Positions 1 to 8,541 of a DNA stretch of 64,000 nt are shown one piece after another. Within the stretch, counting starts at the first letter, position 1. Every line of letters begins with the position of its first letter. Where the stretch lies: NCBI GenBank assembly GCA_023414875.1, contig JAEZMV010000015.1, forward strand, positions 186,001-250,000, written 5' to 3'. Source of the stretch: Bacillota bacterium. GTDB lineage: Bacteria > Bacillota > Clostridia > Lachnospirales > Lachnospiraceae. A program made the position numbers and the translations under genes. The notes below the pieces were generated by a model that saw only the letters and a list, made by a program, of their open reading frames with translations, made no database searches and was not told the origin of the DNA.

Positions 1-254
1 GTTCTGTCGTATCGAAGCAAGATGAATTGATAAACCAATTCACTTGTAAAAAAATAGATGGTTTGTGATTTAGTCTCAGAATCGCAAACAGCAAACTTCT
101 TGGAAGATTGGGAGATGGTAGCTTTGGACAGATTATTTAGAACATTAGAGAACTTTAGTATTTTACTTCGGTTTGATAAGGACTAGGTAGATTGAAAAGT
201 AATATCTCACTATCGAATTGAATATTGCATTGAAAACGCATGAGACACCAGTGG
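1..254. other. left edge, no gene seen
   Basis: No reading frame with a ribosome binding site or recognisable motif is visible here. A short minus-strand frame overlaps the end of the channel gene but has no sequence character of a real protein. The stretch is probably intergenic. Confidence 0.4.
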
Positions 255-288
255 TAAGGGCAGGGATACTGATTTATTCCTGCCCTTA
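255..288 (-). terminator. hairpin after mscS-family gene
   Basis: TAAGGGCAGG (255-264) pairs with CCTGCCCTTA (279-288) around a 14-base loop, 9 bases past the channel stop codon. No clear U-run follows on the minus strand, so termination is inferred from position and stem strength only. Confidence 0.45.
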
Positions 289-296
289 TCATATTG

Positions 297-1514
297 TTAA
301 CGCATATCGTAACCGGAAGGATGTTGGAATATTCGGAGCTTGAACTCTTCTGCAATTGAAAATATATGGTCAAAGATATCAGCCTGTATAGCTTCATATA
401 CATCCAATCTTGTGTCATTTGTAAAGGCGATTATTTCAATTGGTAATCCATTCTCAGTCGAGGGCAATTGCCTTACTATCTTAGACATTCCAGACATCAG
501 ATGAGGATTATTATTTAAATATAACTGAATATAAGCCCGAAAGGTCCCGATATTAGTCATATGCCTGCCATTAATCAAGAGATCGTCCAAGGCATTATTA
601 TCTCTATTATAAATAGAAAGTTCTTGTTCTTTTTCCCTGATATAATCCTTTAAGTAAATAATTTTCTTGAATTTATCTATCATTTCTTCATCACAAAAGC
701 AAATACTGTTCACATCAATAAAAATAGACCTCTTTATTCTTCTCCCACCGAATTCTATCATACCTCTCCAGTTTTTAAAGGAATCTGATACCAGGGAATA
801 GGCCGGTAGTGATACAATTGTTTTATCGAAATTCTGTACCTTGACTGTATTCAGTGTAATATCGATAACATCTCCGTCAGCCCCATATTTCGGCATCTCA
901 ATCCAATCCCCAATCCGAAGTAAATCATTCGAGGTCAATTGAATACCTGCGATAAAGCCCATAATGGAATCTTTAAATACGAATGAAAATACAGCAGCCA
1001 AAGCTCCGAATCCACTTAACATAATAAGAGGATTTTGATCCATTAGGGTTCCTATAATAACGATACCTATGATAATATAAATAAATATTTTTACAACCTG
1101 TAATAATCCCTTAATGGGTCTTATGTTTGAAATAGGATAGGTCCGGTAAATATCATTGACTGCATTTAAAAAGGAACTTGTAATAAAGATTGATATTATT
1201 AATATATAGATGGCAGCACCTCGATGAACTAAACCATCAATAGTTTGAAAGGCAGGAGCAAAGGTATAGACTATAATACCCGGAATGACATTAGCAAGTC
1301 TCGAAAAAACCTTTCTTTCTAACATAATATTATTCCATTCAAATTTACTCTTTTTAATAACCTTTGCAAAAAGTTTTAAAATTATCTTTTTTGTGATTAA
1401 ATTAGCAATGAAACATATAACTATAGTAGCCAGTACCAGAAAGATATATGACAAGTATCCCGCTATCTCTTTATTAACATTATAATCCTGTAACATATTA
1501 CTAACATAATTCAT
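297..1514 (-). CDS. YbdG-type small-conductance mechanosensitive channel (MscS family)
   Basis: Predicted inner-membrane channel that opens under osmotic downshock. The 405-residue protein has about five hydrophobic segments in its first 185 residues. They are followed by the MscS beta domain, with the run FKDSIMGFIAGIQLTSNDL, then GDWIEMPKYGADGDV and NTVKVQNFDKT, which are characteristic of the E. coli YbdG branch rather than of small MscS itself. A TTG at 1523 extends the frame, but GGAAGGG lies 10 bases before the ATG at 1514 and only 1 base before the TTG, so 1514 is chosen. The gene stands alone, divergent from the calcium ATPase. Family assignment is strong. Actual channel conductance is unknown. 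Confidence 0.87.
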   Translation of the reverse strand: MNYVSNMLQDYNVNKEIAGYLSYIFLVLATIVICFIANLITKKIILKLFAKVIKKSKFEWNNIMLERKVFSRLANVIPGIIVYTFAPAFQTIDGLVHRGAAIYILIISIFITSSFLNAVNDIYRTYPISNIRPIKGLLQVVKIFIYIIIGIVIIGTLMDQNPLIMLSGFGALAAVFSFVFKDSIMGFIAGIQLTSNDLLRIGDWIEMPKYGADGDVIDITLNTVKVQNFDKTIVSLPAYSLVSDSFKNWRGMIEFGGRRIKRSIFIDVNSICFCDEEMIDKFKKIIYLKDYIREKEQELSIYNRDNNALDDLLINGRHMTNIGTFRAYIQLYLNNNPHLMSGMSKIVRQLPSTENGLPIEIIAFTNDTRLDVYEAIQADIFDHIFSIAEEFKLRIFQHPSGYDMR

Positions 1515-1818
1515 GAAACACAAACCCTTCCAAATATTCTAGAAAATCATTTTACTATTGTATTATATGTATGTCAATTATAAGTATACAATACTCACAC
1601 TACTGTGAGGGGCTTAACTTCATTTTAATCATCTGTTTATCTGATATTAATTACCAAATAGTCCTGTATTTCTCATTATTTTCTAATGTTAAAGCTACCA
1701 TATTATGATATAATATCTCTGTACTTCTTTAGAAAACGGCAGGAATATCGCCTAAAGTATAAAGAATTCTTTATTAGGAATAATATTATTTAAGTAAATG
1801 AATGAAAGAGGTGTAACT

Positions 1819-4506
1819 ATGTGGTTTGCCAAATCACAAAACGAAGTATTGAAAGAATTGGGAGTCGATCCCTCCATTGGCTTATCAGATGAGGAAGCAA
1901 AAAAGCGTTTGGAGCAATATGGATTAAATAAGCTAAAGGGAAAGCCTAAAAAAAGTATCATTGCTCTCTTCCTAGCTCAATTAAACGATATGTTAATTTA
2001 TGTTCTACTGGCTGCAGCTGCTATTACATTTATTATCAGTATAATCGAGGATAGCGGGGAAATTGCTGATACCATCATTATTCTTATGGTTGTTGTTCTA
2101 AATGCGGTTATTGGAGTTTTCCAGGAGTTCAAGGCTGAAAAGGCCGTTGAAGCTCTTCAGAAAATGACAACTCCGAAATCTTTGGTTCGCCGTGGTGGAA
2201 AAACTTTGGAAATTAATTCAGAAGAGGTAGTACCAGGTGATATCGTAATACTCGATGCCGGCAGATACGTTCCGGCTGATATGCGATTAATCGAAAGTGC
2301 AAATCTTCAAATCGAAGAATCTGCCTTAACCGGTGAATCCGTTCCTTCCACAAAAAATGCTTCTGCGATTTTCGTGGATCCAAAAACTCCAATCGGTGAT
2401 AAAGCAAATATGGCATTTTTATCTACTCTCACTACTTATGGTCGTGGTGAAGGTGTTGTTATCGCTACTGCCATGGAAACTGAGATCGGTAAAATCGCAA
2501 AGATATTGGATGATGATAATGAAGAAATGACCCCACTTCAAAAACGATTAGAGGAACTCGGAAAAATACTTGGATTTCTGGCAATCGGCATCTGTGCATT
2601 AATTTTCATTATTGCTTTAATACAAAAGCGTGATTTATTTGAAATGTTCTTAACTGCCATCAGTCTAGCTGTAGCAGCTATTCCGGAGGGTCTCGCAGCT
2701 ATCGTAGCAATCGTACTAGCTCTTGGTGTTACCAGAATGTCGAAAATCAATGCTATTGTTAAGAAGCTTCCGGCGGTAGAAACCTTAGGCTCAGTTAATA
2801 TCATCTGTTCGGATAAAACCGGAACATTAACACAGAATAAAATGACTGTCGTAAGGCAATATACGAATAATCATTTAACCGATATACCGGCAACTGAAAC
2901 AAATCTAACGGCTACTTCTGACGAAACAGATTTGATCAAATCATTAGTACTCTGCTCCGATGCTACTTATATAAATGGACAGGGAACCGGCGATCCAACT
3001 GAGGTTGCTTTGATTATTCTTGGCGATAAATTTAATCTTACCAGGGATGATTTGAACGCCAAACATAAAAGAGTATCCGAAAATCCCTTTGATTCCGATC
3101 GTAAGCTTATGTCTACGTTAAATATAGAAGGTAACAGCTATCGAGTTCATACAAAGGGAGCTATTGATAACATATTAAAAATTTCTACTACAGCACTAGT
3201 AAATGGCCAGCGGGTTCCTTTAACAGATGAGTTAAAGGCTGACTACCTACGTAAAACAGAAGAAATGTCTGATGCTGCACTGCGTGTTCTTGGTGTTGCC
3301 TTCAAAGATACGGATAGTGTTATTGCCCCAGAAGAGATGGAAAAAGATCTTACTGTCATAGGTATTGTTGGTATGATCGATCCTCCGAGATTAGAAGTAA
3401 AAGATTCCATTCATGAAGCGAAGCTGGCAGGTATTCGTCCAATTATGATAACCGGTGATCATAAAAATACCGCTGTTGCCATTGCAAAGGAATTAGGCAT
3501 TGCAGAATCAATCGACCAAAGCATTACCGGTGCTGAAATAGACGAGCTTTCTGATGAAGACTTTGCAGCTCGTATTAATGATTATAGAGTATTCGCCAGA
3601 GTATCCCCTGAACATAAGGTGAAGATTGTAAGAGCCTTTAAAGCTCAAGGAAATATTGTATCCATGACAGGTGATGGTGTTAACGACGCTCCTTCCTTAA
3701 AATATGCCGATATCGGTGTAGCAATGGGTATTACTGGAACTGATGTTGCTAAGGGTGCCAGCGATATGATCCTTACTGACGATAATTTTACTACGATTGT
3801 TCATGCAGTTGAGGAAGGCAGAAATATATATAATAATATTAAAAAGTCCGTCATCTTCCTCTTATCCTGTAACATGGGTGAGGTTATTACCATCTTCCTC
3901 TCCATCCTGTTTAACTGGCCGATACCATTATTAGCAACTCAAATTCTATGGATTAATCTTATTACGGATTCCTTACCTGCGATTGCACTAGGTATCGATC
4001 CGGGCGACCATGATGTTATGAAACAAAAACCGAGAAATCCTAAGGAAAGTTTCTTTGCACGTGGTGCAGGAATACGAGCTATCGTGGGCGGTGTGCTCAT
4101 TGGACTCTTTACTCTATTGGCATTCTATTATGGTTTATGGGAGCATGGATACCAATTGGGTTCCGAAATGTTATCGGAAGAAATACTGGAAGAAGCTTTA
4201 CCCTATGCGAGAACAATGTCCTTTGTTGTATTAGCAGCTTCCCAGCTCTTCTATTCCTTATCTATGAGAAGTTCAACAAAGTCCATCTTTAAGATTGGTT
4301 TATTCTCAAATAAATTTTTAATTGGTGCTATTGTCGTTGGTATCTTACTACAATTAGTTGTTATAACAGTTCCTGCACTAGCAACTGCCTTTGGTGTTCA
4401 TAGTTTAAGTCTTGTTGAATGGGCGATAGTTATTGGATTTGCATTAATACCACTGATTGTAAATGAAATCATCAAGGCATTTTCAAAATCATCAGATAGA
4501 AAATAA
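1819..4506 (+). CDS. P-type Ca2+-transporting ATPase (SERCA/PMCA-like)
   Basis: ATP-driven cation exporter of the plasma membrane, most like bacterial calcium pumps. The 895 residues carry an N-terminal cation ATPase domain and the actuator motif LTGES. The fourth membrane helix has PEGLAAIVAIVLALG, the PEGL form typical of Ca2+ pumps. The phosphorylation site is DKTGTLTQNKM with Asp332. KGA in the nucleotide domain, TGDGVNDAPSLK in the hinge, and a C-terminal membrane block complete it. An upstream in-frame ATG at 1798 has no ribosome site; AAAGAGG sits 7 bases before ATG 1819. It is monocistronic and ends at a strong double hairpin. Ca2+ specificity is inferred from PEGL and overall likeness. 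Mn2+ is the main alternative. Confidence 0.92.
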   Translation: MWFAKSQNEVLKELGVDPSIGLSDEEAKKRLEQYGLNKLKGKPKKSIIALFLAQLNDMLIYVLLAAAAITFIISIIEDSGEIADTIIILMVVVLNAVIGVFQEFKAEKAVEALQKMTTPKSLVRRGGKTLEINSEEVVPGDIVILDAGRYVPADMRLIESANLQIEESALTGESVPSTKNASAIFVDPKTPIGDKANMAFLSTLTTYGRGEGVVIATAMETEIGKIAKILDDDNEEMTPLQKRLEELGKILGFLAIGICALIFIIALIQKRDLFEMFLTAISLAVAAIPEGLAAIVAIVLALGVTRMSKINAIVKKLPAVETLGSVNIICSDKTGTLTQNKMTVVRQYTNNHLTDIPATETNLTATSDETDLIKSLVLCSDATYINGQGTGDPTEVALIILGDKFNLTRDDLNAKHKRVSENPFDSDRKLMSTLNIEGNSYRVHTKGAIDNILKISTTALVNGQRVPLTDELKADYLRKTEEMSDAALRVLGVAFKDTDSVIAPEEMEKDLTVIGIVGMIDPPRLEVKDSIHEAKLAGIRPIMITGDHKNTAVAIAKELGIAESIDQSITGAEIDELSDEDFAARINDYRVFARVSPEHKVKIVRAFKAQGNIVSMTGDGVNDAPSLKYADIGVAMGITGTDVAKGASDMILTDDNFTTIVHAVEEGRNIYNNIKKSVIFLLSCNMGEVITIFLSILFNWPIPLLATQILWINLITDSLPAIALGIDPGDHDVMKQKPRNPKESFFARGAGIRAIVGGVLIGLFTLLAFYYGLWEHGYQLGSEMLSEEILEEALPYARTMSFVVLAASQLFYSLSMRSSTKSIFKIGLFSNKFLIGAIVVGILLQLVVITVPALATAFGVHSLSLVEWAIVIGFALIPLIVNEIIKAFSKSSDRK

Positions 4507-4569
4507 TCATTTCATACGGTATTACTATTCCTAGGTTCTATAAATTATAAACCATACTTTATACGAAAC

Positions 4570-4588
4570 GTGCGCCCGCCGGGCGCAC
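4570..4588 (+). terminator. GC-rich hairpin after the ATPase
   Basis: GTGCGCCC pairs with GGGCGCAC around GCC. It is unusually GC-rich for this window and sits 63 bases after the ATPase stop, just before a second larger hairpin. Confidence 0.55.
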
Positions 4589-4595
4589 CCATAAA

Positions 4596-4632
4596 AATAA
4601 GCTGTCATTTGAATTTTGGATGACAGCTTATT
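4596..4632. terminator. 13-bp stem between convergent genes
   Basis: AATAAGCTGTCAT (4596-4608) pairs perfectly with ATGACAGCTTATT (4620-4632), with AT-rich sequence on both sides. It lies between the ATPase (+) and an ABC permease (-), so it is likely a bidirectional terminator. Confidence 0.75.
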
Positions 4633-4681
4633 TATATTTAATTCATTGAGTCATTTAATACATTAAACCATGTTACGATCT

Positions 4682-5407
4682 TTACATTATCTTTTTCTTA
4701 AATCGTTGATATAGTCCTACAATCCAGGCTATAGAAACTATAACTCCGATTAGTGCAAAGATTATCTGTTTATCTGTGGCAGCTTTTGATAACCAGAAAG
4801 AAGGTAGGAAAAACAATGTATATTGAATCTTTCCTGAAATGAAGAAAGGTGCCGGTAAACCAAGAAAGAACAATCCTGATAGCTTTGATACCGCCATGCC
4901 CTCCACTTTATTACCGGATAAAGATACCACAAGCAATGCTTCAATCATGCCCAACATAGCTCCAATAAGTGCAATGATAAGAATATTCATAAATGATAGC
5001 TCACTCAATTTAAAGACATAAAGTGCCATTATTGATATAATAAATGATATCAAAGAAGGAAAACCTAGTCGGGATATTAGATAACCTTTTTTACCAATCG
5101 GTGTAACGGCAAGATATTTGGATATTCCGTCATCAATTTCACCAAGTATTACATAAGCAGACGCAAAGCAATAAAGCAGTGGCGTCAAAGATCCCATCAG
5201 AAGATCAAACAACAGGTAATAAGGTGATAATAAATCAGGCTTATTCAGATACCTAGTAAGTAAGCTCTGAATGAAGGGTATTCCAAAGCGAAAAAAAATC
5301 CCACTCAGGATAGGGGCAATACTAAGTAAAATGAGCATTGCATCCTTTAAAATCTGGTTTAAGAATTGTAACAAAGCATAACCTAGAACTTTTCTGCTAT
5401 ATGTCAT
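4682..5407 (-). CDS. ABC-2 type transporter permease, second subunit
   Basis: Membrane subunit of an exporter; 241 residues with about six hydrophobic segments and no enzymatic motif. The frame could begin upstream at 5482, but that would run deep into the previous gene. ATG 5407 is preceded by GGAGGTG and overlaps the upstream stop as ATGA, so it is preferred. It is the last gene of a four-gene operon (TetR, ATPase, permease, permease). The layout resembles the three-part ABC exporters annotated as fluoroquinolone exporters in Firmicutes and mycobacteria (Rv2686c-2688c). That substrate is only a family label here. Transport by a heterodimeric pair of permeases is inferred. Confidence 0.8.
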   Translation of the reverse strand: MTYSRKVLGYALLQFLNQILKDAMLILLSIAPILSGIFFRFGIPFIQSLLTRYLNKPDLLSPYYLLFDLLMGSLTPLLYCFASAYVILGEIDDGISKYLAVTPIGKKGYLISRLGFPSLISFIISIMALYVFKLSELSFMNILIIALIGAMLGMIEALLVVSLSGNKVEGMAVSKLSGLFFLGLPAPFFISGKIQYTLFFLPSFWLSKAATDKQIIFALIGVIVSIAWIVGLYQRFKKKIM

Positions 5408-6084
5408 AGTTTTACACCTCCAACGCTTTGGAACATTTTTTTTACAATATAATATGTAAACCAGTAGATGATACCAATCCATCCAAACAAAATAATAAGT
5501 GAATACAGTTCAACTTCACTTCCTTTAAATATTTGAATTACAATGCATCCCGGATGTAATACCATTAAGGAATTTTGATAACCAAATATGAGCGCTACCG
5601 GTGGAATAAAGCACAACAATTCAAATGGTACGGTTGCTATCATGAACTGGTTCAGGCTGCTTATTTTTGCTGCTATCATCAGTCCAAATAATGAAAAGAC
5701 AATGGAACCCAAAAAGGTCCCTACTGCCACACCGGTTATATTTCCGATATCGGTTATCAGAGCAATGATAACTCCGACTAAGGTTGCTATAATTCCTAAC
5801 GATAACACCTTTGAAATGATATATTCCGATGCCTTTACCGGTGATACCGCAATTGAATTTAATACCCGCTGACTCTTTTCCAGTAAGACGATTGCACCCA
5901 TAAAAAACAAGCCCATAGCTGCCGGATCTGTATAAATTAATAATGTAGCTGCTTTTTCTCTCGCCACCTCCGGTAAAGAAAATAGTAATAGAATATAAAA
6001 TATAGTAAATACGACATATACAAAGTAAAAACCATATCTTACCTGAAATTCAATATCACCCTTTATTAATTTCCATAGTCTCAT
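5404..6084 (-). CDS. ABC-2 type transporter permease, first subunit
   Basis: A 226-residue membrane protein with about six predicted helices. The segment GAIVLLEKSQRVLNSIAVSP after the second helix is a typical cytoplasmic element of ABC-2 permeases: a short helix that contacts the ATPase. Its start overlaps the ATPase stop by ATGA and its own stop overlaps the next permease start the same way, so the three genes are translationally coupled. With the neighbouring permease it probably forms the pore of one exporter. Substrate is unknown; a drug-export role is inferred from the TetR regulator. Confidence 0.82.
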   Translation of the reverse strand: MRLWKLIKGDIEFQVRYGFYFVYVVFTIFYILLLFSLPEVAREKAATLLIYTDPAAMGLFFMGAIVLLEKSQRVLNSIAVSPVKASEYIISKVLSLGIIATLVGVIIALITDIGNITGVAVGTFLGSIVFSLFGLMIAAKISSLNQFMIATVPFELLCFIPPVALIFGYQNSLMVLHPGCIVIQIFKGSEVELYSLIILFGWIGIIYWFTYYIVKKMFQSVGGVKL

Positions 6085-6926
6085 TGTAACACTCTCCCCG
6101 TCACTTCGATGAAAATATCATTCAAGGTAGGCTCACTACTATGTATAGAACGAATTTGATTTGTTTGAAGTAAACTCTGCAGCTTCTTATCTTCATTCGT
6201 CCGATCCATCATACACTCCCTGACTATTTCTCTTCCATCAAAATAAGTGTAAGTTATCCTTGATGCCCCTTTTGACATAATTAAATTATGGGGTGTATCA
6301 AGTGCTTTTATTTTACCGTCTACGATAAAGGCTACACGATCACAAAGCTCTGAGGCATCCATCATATTGTGAGTTGTAAGGATTATAGTCTTACCTCTTT
6401 CTCTTTCCTCCAGGATAATATCCTTCATATCTCTGCTGTTAGATGGATCGAGGCCGCTGGTCGGTTCATCCAGAAACAGAATTTCAGGATCATGGAGAAG
6501 TGCCTTAATAAAATTTAAGCGGGATTTCATTCCCTTCGAATATTCAGACACCTTTTTATCTGCGTCTTGAAGTAATCCCACCCTTTGAAGTAATTCCTCT
6601 ACATCTCTTAGCTTTTTCGTATACAAGGAACCAAAGAATTTAAGATTTTGCTTGGCAGTAAGCTTTTCATATAAGCTTGGAAACTCAAAATCCACACCAA
6701 TGTTCTCATAAAAGTTATCCTTATGATTTTTACTTTCAATTCCTCTAATTTCGGCAATACCGGAATAAGATGTTATTAACCCTGTCAGAATCTTTTGCAA
6801 GGTACTTTTACCGGCTCCGCTGGGACCTAAAAATCCAAATATTTCTCCACGCTTTACCTCAAAATTAATATTTTCTAAAAAGGGGTGCTTGGAATAACTA
6901 AAAAATAAATTCTTTACTTTAATCAT
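6081..6926 (-). CDS. ABC transporter ATP-binding protein
   Basis: Nucleotide-binding subunit of the exporter formed with the two permeases downstream. It has Walker A GPSGAGKST near residue 36, Walker B LFLDEPTSGLDP and a switch histidine in TTHNMMD. The signature motif is degenerate, YSKGMKSR instead of LSGGQ, which is common in ABC-2 exporters. The 281 residues include a C-terminal extension of about 60 residues beyond the core. GGAGGAAAATC precedes the ATG, and the start overlaps the tetR end by 8 bases. Confidence 0.88.
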   Translation of the reverse strand: MIKVKNLFFSYSKHPFLENINFEVKRGEIFGFLGPSGAGKSTLQKILTGLITSYSGIAEIRGIESKNHKDNFYENIGVDFEFPSLYEKLTAKQNLKFFGSLYTKKLRDVEELLQRVGLLQDADKKVSEYSKGMKSRLNFIKALLHDPEILFLDEPTSGLDPSNSRDMKDIILEERERGKTIILTTHNMMDASELCDRVAFIVDGKIKALDTPHNLIMSKGASRITYTYFDGREIVRECMMDRTNEDKKLQSLLQTNQIRSIHSSEPTLNDIFIEVTGRVLQ

Positions 6927-7524
6927 GATTTTCCTCCTCCATCATCTGAATTATGATGCCTCGTAGCATGATTCTTAAAGCCTCATCAAATACTTCCTCT
7001 CCGATTTCCCGCTTATAAAGTAAAGTCATAAATACGCCCCTCATTGCACCACTGAAGGCTTCAATGTTTTTATCTTTCTTAAAGGGTAATAAGGAAAAGA
7101 ACTGTTCCATATTAAAATTATCGTGGGCCAGATGTTCTTTTACTATTTTCTCCGGTAGCTTTCTCATTAGTAGCTCCAAATCATCTCCCATCATAATGGA
7201 TAACAAACCACTCTTTTGTACCTCTTTATAGAGACTAAACAATAAATTAGTCAACAGCTCCGGTGTTAACTCCTGTTTTATAACGGTTAGATCTTGGATC
7301 AATTTATTTTCTATCGATTCATGGAGATCATTAATAACATCGAACAGTAAAAGCTCTTTTGATTCATAAAATAAATAAAAGGTTCCCTTTGGAATATTTA
7401 CTCGCTTCACCAGCTCATCAACGGTTGTTTTCTTTACTCCGTAAGCAGTCAGGCATTTCATTGCTTCTTCTTTTAAACGACGCGTAATATATTCCTTTTC
7501 ACTTTCGGAAAATTTTTTTGGCAT
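6919..7524 (-). CDS. TetR-family repressor of the downstream ABC exporter
   Basis: First gene of the operon; 201 residues. The N-terminal DNA-binding domain shows TTVDELVKRVNIPKGTFYLFY, the classic TetR helix-turn-helix, at about residues 29-50. The C-terminal helical domain is the presumed ligand sensor. AAGGAGAT precedes the ATG. The promoter just upstream carries an inverted repeat directly after the -10 box (7547-7570), so autorepression and control of the exporter are likely. The ligand cannot be told from sequence. Confidence 0.87.
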   Translation of the reverse strand: MPKKFSESEKEYITRRLKEEAMKCLTAYGVKKTTVDELVKRVNIPKGTFYLFYESKELLLFDVINDLHESIENKLIQDLTVIKQELTPELLTNLLFSLYKEVQKSGLLSIMMGDDLELLMRKLPEKIVKEHLAHDNFNMEQFFSLLPFKKDKNIEAFSGAMRGVFMTLLYKREIGEEVFDEALRIMLRGIIIQMMEEENHD

Positions 7525-7546
7525 TATATCTCCTTTTCTTACTATT

Positions 7547-7570
7547 TGACTATTATTATATTTTTAGTCA
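7547..7570 (-). promoter_or_regulatory. inverted-repeat operator of the tetR-ABC operon
   Basis: TGACTA-N12-TAGTCA lies immediately downstream of the -10 box, covering the expected transcription start. Symmetry and position fit a TetR operator. The binding protein is inferred to be the TetR encoded next to it. Confidence 0.6.
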
Positions 7571-7598
7571 TTATATACTCCAATTATAACTTTGTCAA
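7570..7598 (-). promoter_or_regulatory. sigma-A promoter of the tetR-ABC operon
   Basis: On the minus strand TTGACA (7598-7593) and TATAAT (7575-7570) are separated by exactly 17 bases. Both boxes match consensus. Confidence 0.8.
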
Positions 7599-7662
7599 TA
7601 TTTACTTTATTGATATATTTTTAATATTTCTCTTTCTTATTTCATATTTTTTTGATACTTCT

Positions 7663-7765
7663 TTTTTAGATATTACTTTTAGATATTGCTTTTAGATATT
7701 GTTTTAGATATTACTTTTAGATATTACTTTTAGATATTGCTTTTAGATACTGCTTTTAGATATTA
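7663..7765. repeat. 13-bp tandem repeat, about eight units
   Basis: About eight head-to-tail copies of YTTTTAGATATTR, mostly 13 bases apart, with a few single-base changes and one 12-base unit. It lies between the divergent tetR and msrA genes, upstream of both promoter regions. The rest of the 369-base gap (7525-7893) holds the tetR promoter/operator and a plain AT-rich msrA leader. Confidence 0.85.
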
Positions 7766-7893
7766 TGCTCGCATCGCCCCACACTCTTACTTGCTCTATA
7801 CTGTTTCTGATGATATAGTTTAAAGAAAGACTGTAATATCGTATTTATTGATGGATATAATATGATTAAATTAGATAAAAAGGAGGTAAAAGA

Positions 7894-8424
7894 ATGAATA
7901 CGACAGAGAATCTGAAAGTTATCTATCTGGCCGGTGGCTGCTTCTGGGGAACCGAAAAATATTTATCTAATATTCAGGGAATTGTTAAAACAGATGTGGG
8001 TTATGCCAATGGTAATACAGAAAATCCTACGTATCAGGAAGTATGTCATTATAATACCGGGCATGCTGAAACGGTACGGGTATTTTATAATCCGAAGCAT
8101 ATCCGCCTCGAATTTATATTATCCTTATATTACGATGTAATCGATCCAACCTCTGTGAACCGTCAGGGTGAGGACCGTGGTTCCCAGTACAGAACCGGAA
8201 TTTATTATATTGATGAATCGGATTTAAGCATAATAGAAAAATCAATTGCTAAATTACAGACGAAATATGAGAAACCAATTGCGATTGAGGTACTACCGCT
8301 GAAAAACTACTGTCTTGCCGAAGAGTATCATCAGAAATATCTGGATAAGAATCCGAATGGTTACTGCCATATACGTAAAGATAAATTCGATCTGGCTAAA
8401 ATAGCGAAGAATGAATTTCACTAG
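7894..8424 (+). CDS. msrA: peptide methionine-S-sulfoxide reductase A
   Basis: Reduces the S form of methionine sulfoxide in proteins, using thioredoxin. The 176-residue protein has the catalytic GCFWG motif with Cys16, the conserved HYNTGHAETV block, and DRGSQYR further on. Cysteines near the C-terminus, in NYCLAEEYHQKYL and NPNGYCHI, are candidate resolving residues. AAAGGAGGT precedes the ATG. It is monocistronic with no msrB fusion, so the R-epimer enzyme must be elsewhere or absent. Confidence 0.95.
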   Translation: MNTTENLKVIYLAGGCFWGTEKYLSNIQGIVKTDVGYANGNTENPTYQEVCHYNTGHAETVRVFYNPKHIRLEFILSLYYDVIDPTSVNRQGEDRGSQYRTGIYYIDESDLSIIEKSIAKLQTKYEKPIAIEVLPLKNYCLAEEYHQKYLDKNPNGYCHIRKDKFDLAKIAKNEFH

Positions 8425-8432
8425 ATTAGTAC

Positions 8433-8522
8433 GGGGCTATCGCAAAACAAGGCTTAAGCAACATTTTAGTTGAAGAAGTATATCTCCAATAAATTACTAG
8501 AAAAGCGTTTTACAACAGCCCC
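8433..8522. terminator. long hairpin between msrA and the FtsX-type permease gene
   Basis: GGGGCT (8433-8438) pairs with AGCCCC (8517-8522), with further pairing of GCAAAAC with GTTTTA inside. It separates convergent genes. The long loop makes the exact fold uncertain. Confidence 0.5.
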
Positions 8523-8541
8523 CTTATTTATATTGTTTGAA

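Noticed and set aside
155..418. 87-residue minus-strand frame at the left edge
   Set aside because: Overlaps the end of the channel gene in another frame, lacks a ribosome site and has atypical composition.
7663..7765. possible CRISPR array
   Set aside because: Units are 13 bases and directly abutting, with no spacers or leader, and no cas genes are in the window.
8498..8513. cre (CcpA) site AGAAAAGCGTTTTA; a similar one at 63844-63857
   Set aside because: Resembles TGAAAGCGNTTTCA only loosely. The first is part of a terminator region and the second lies before a cell-wall gene.
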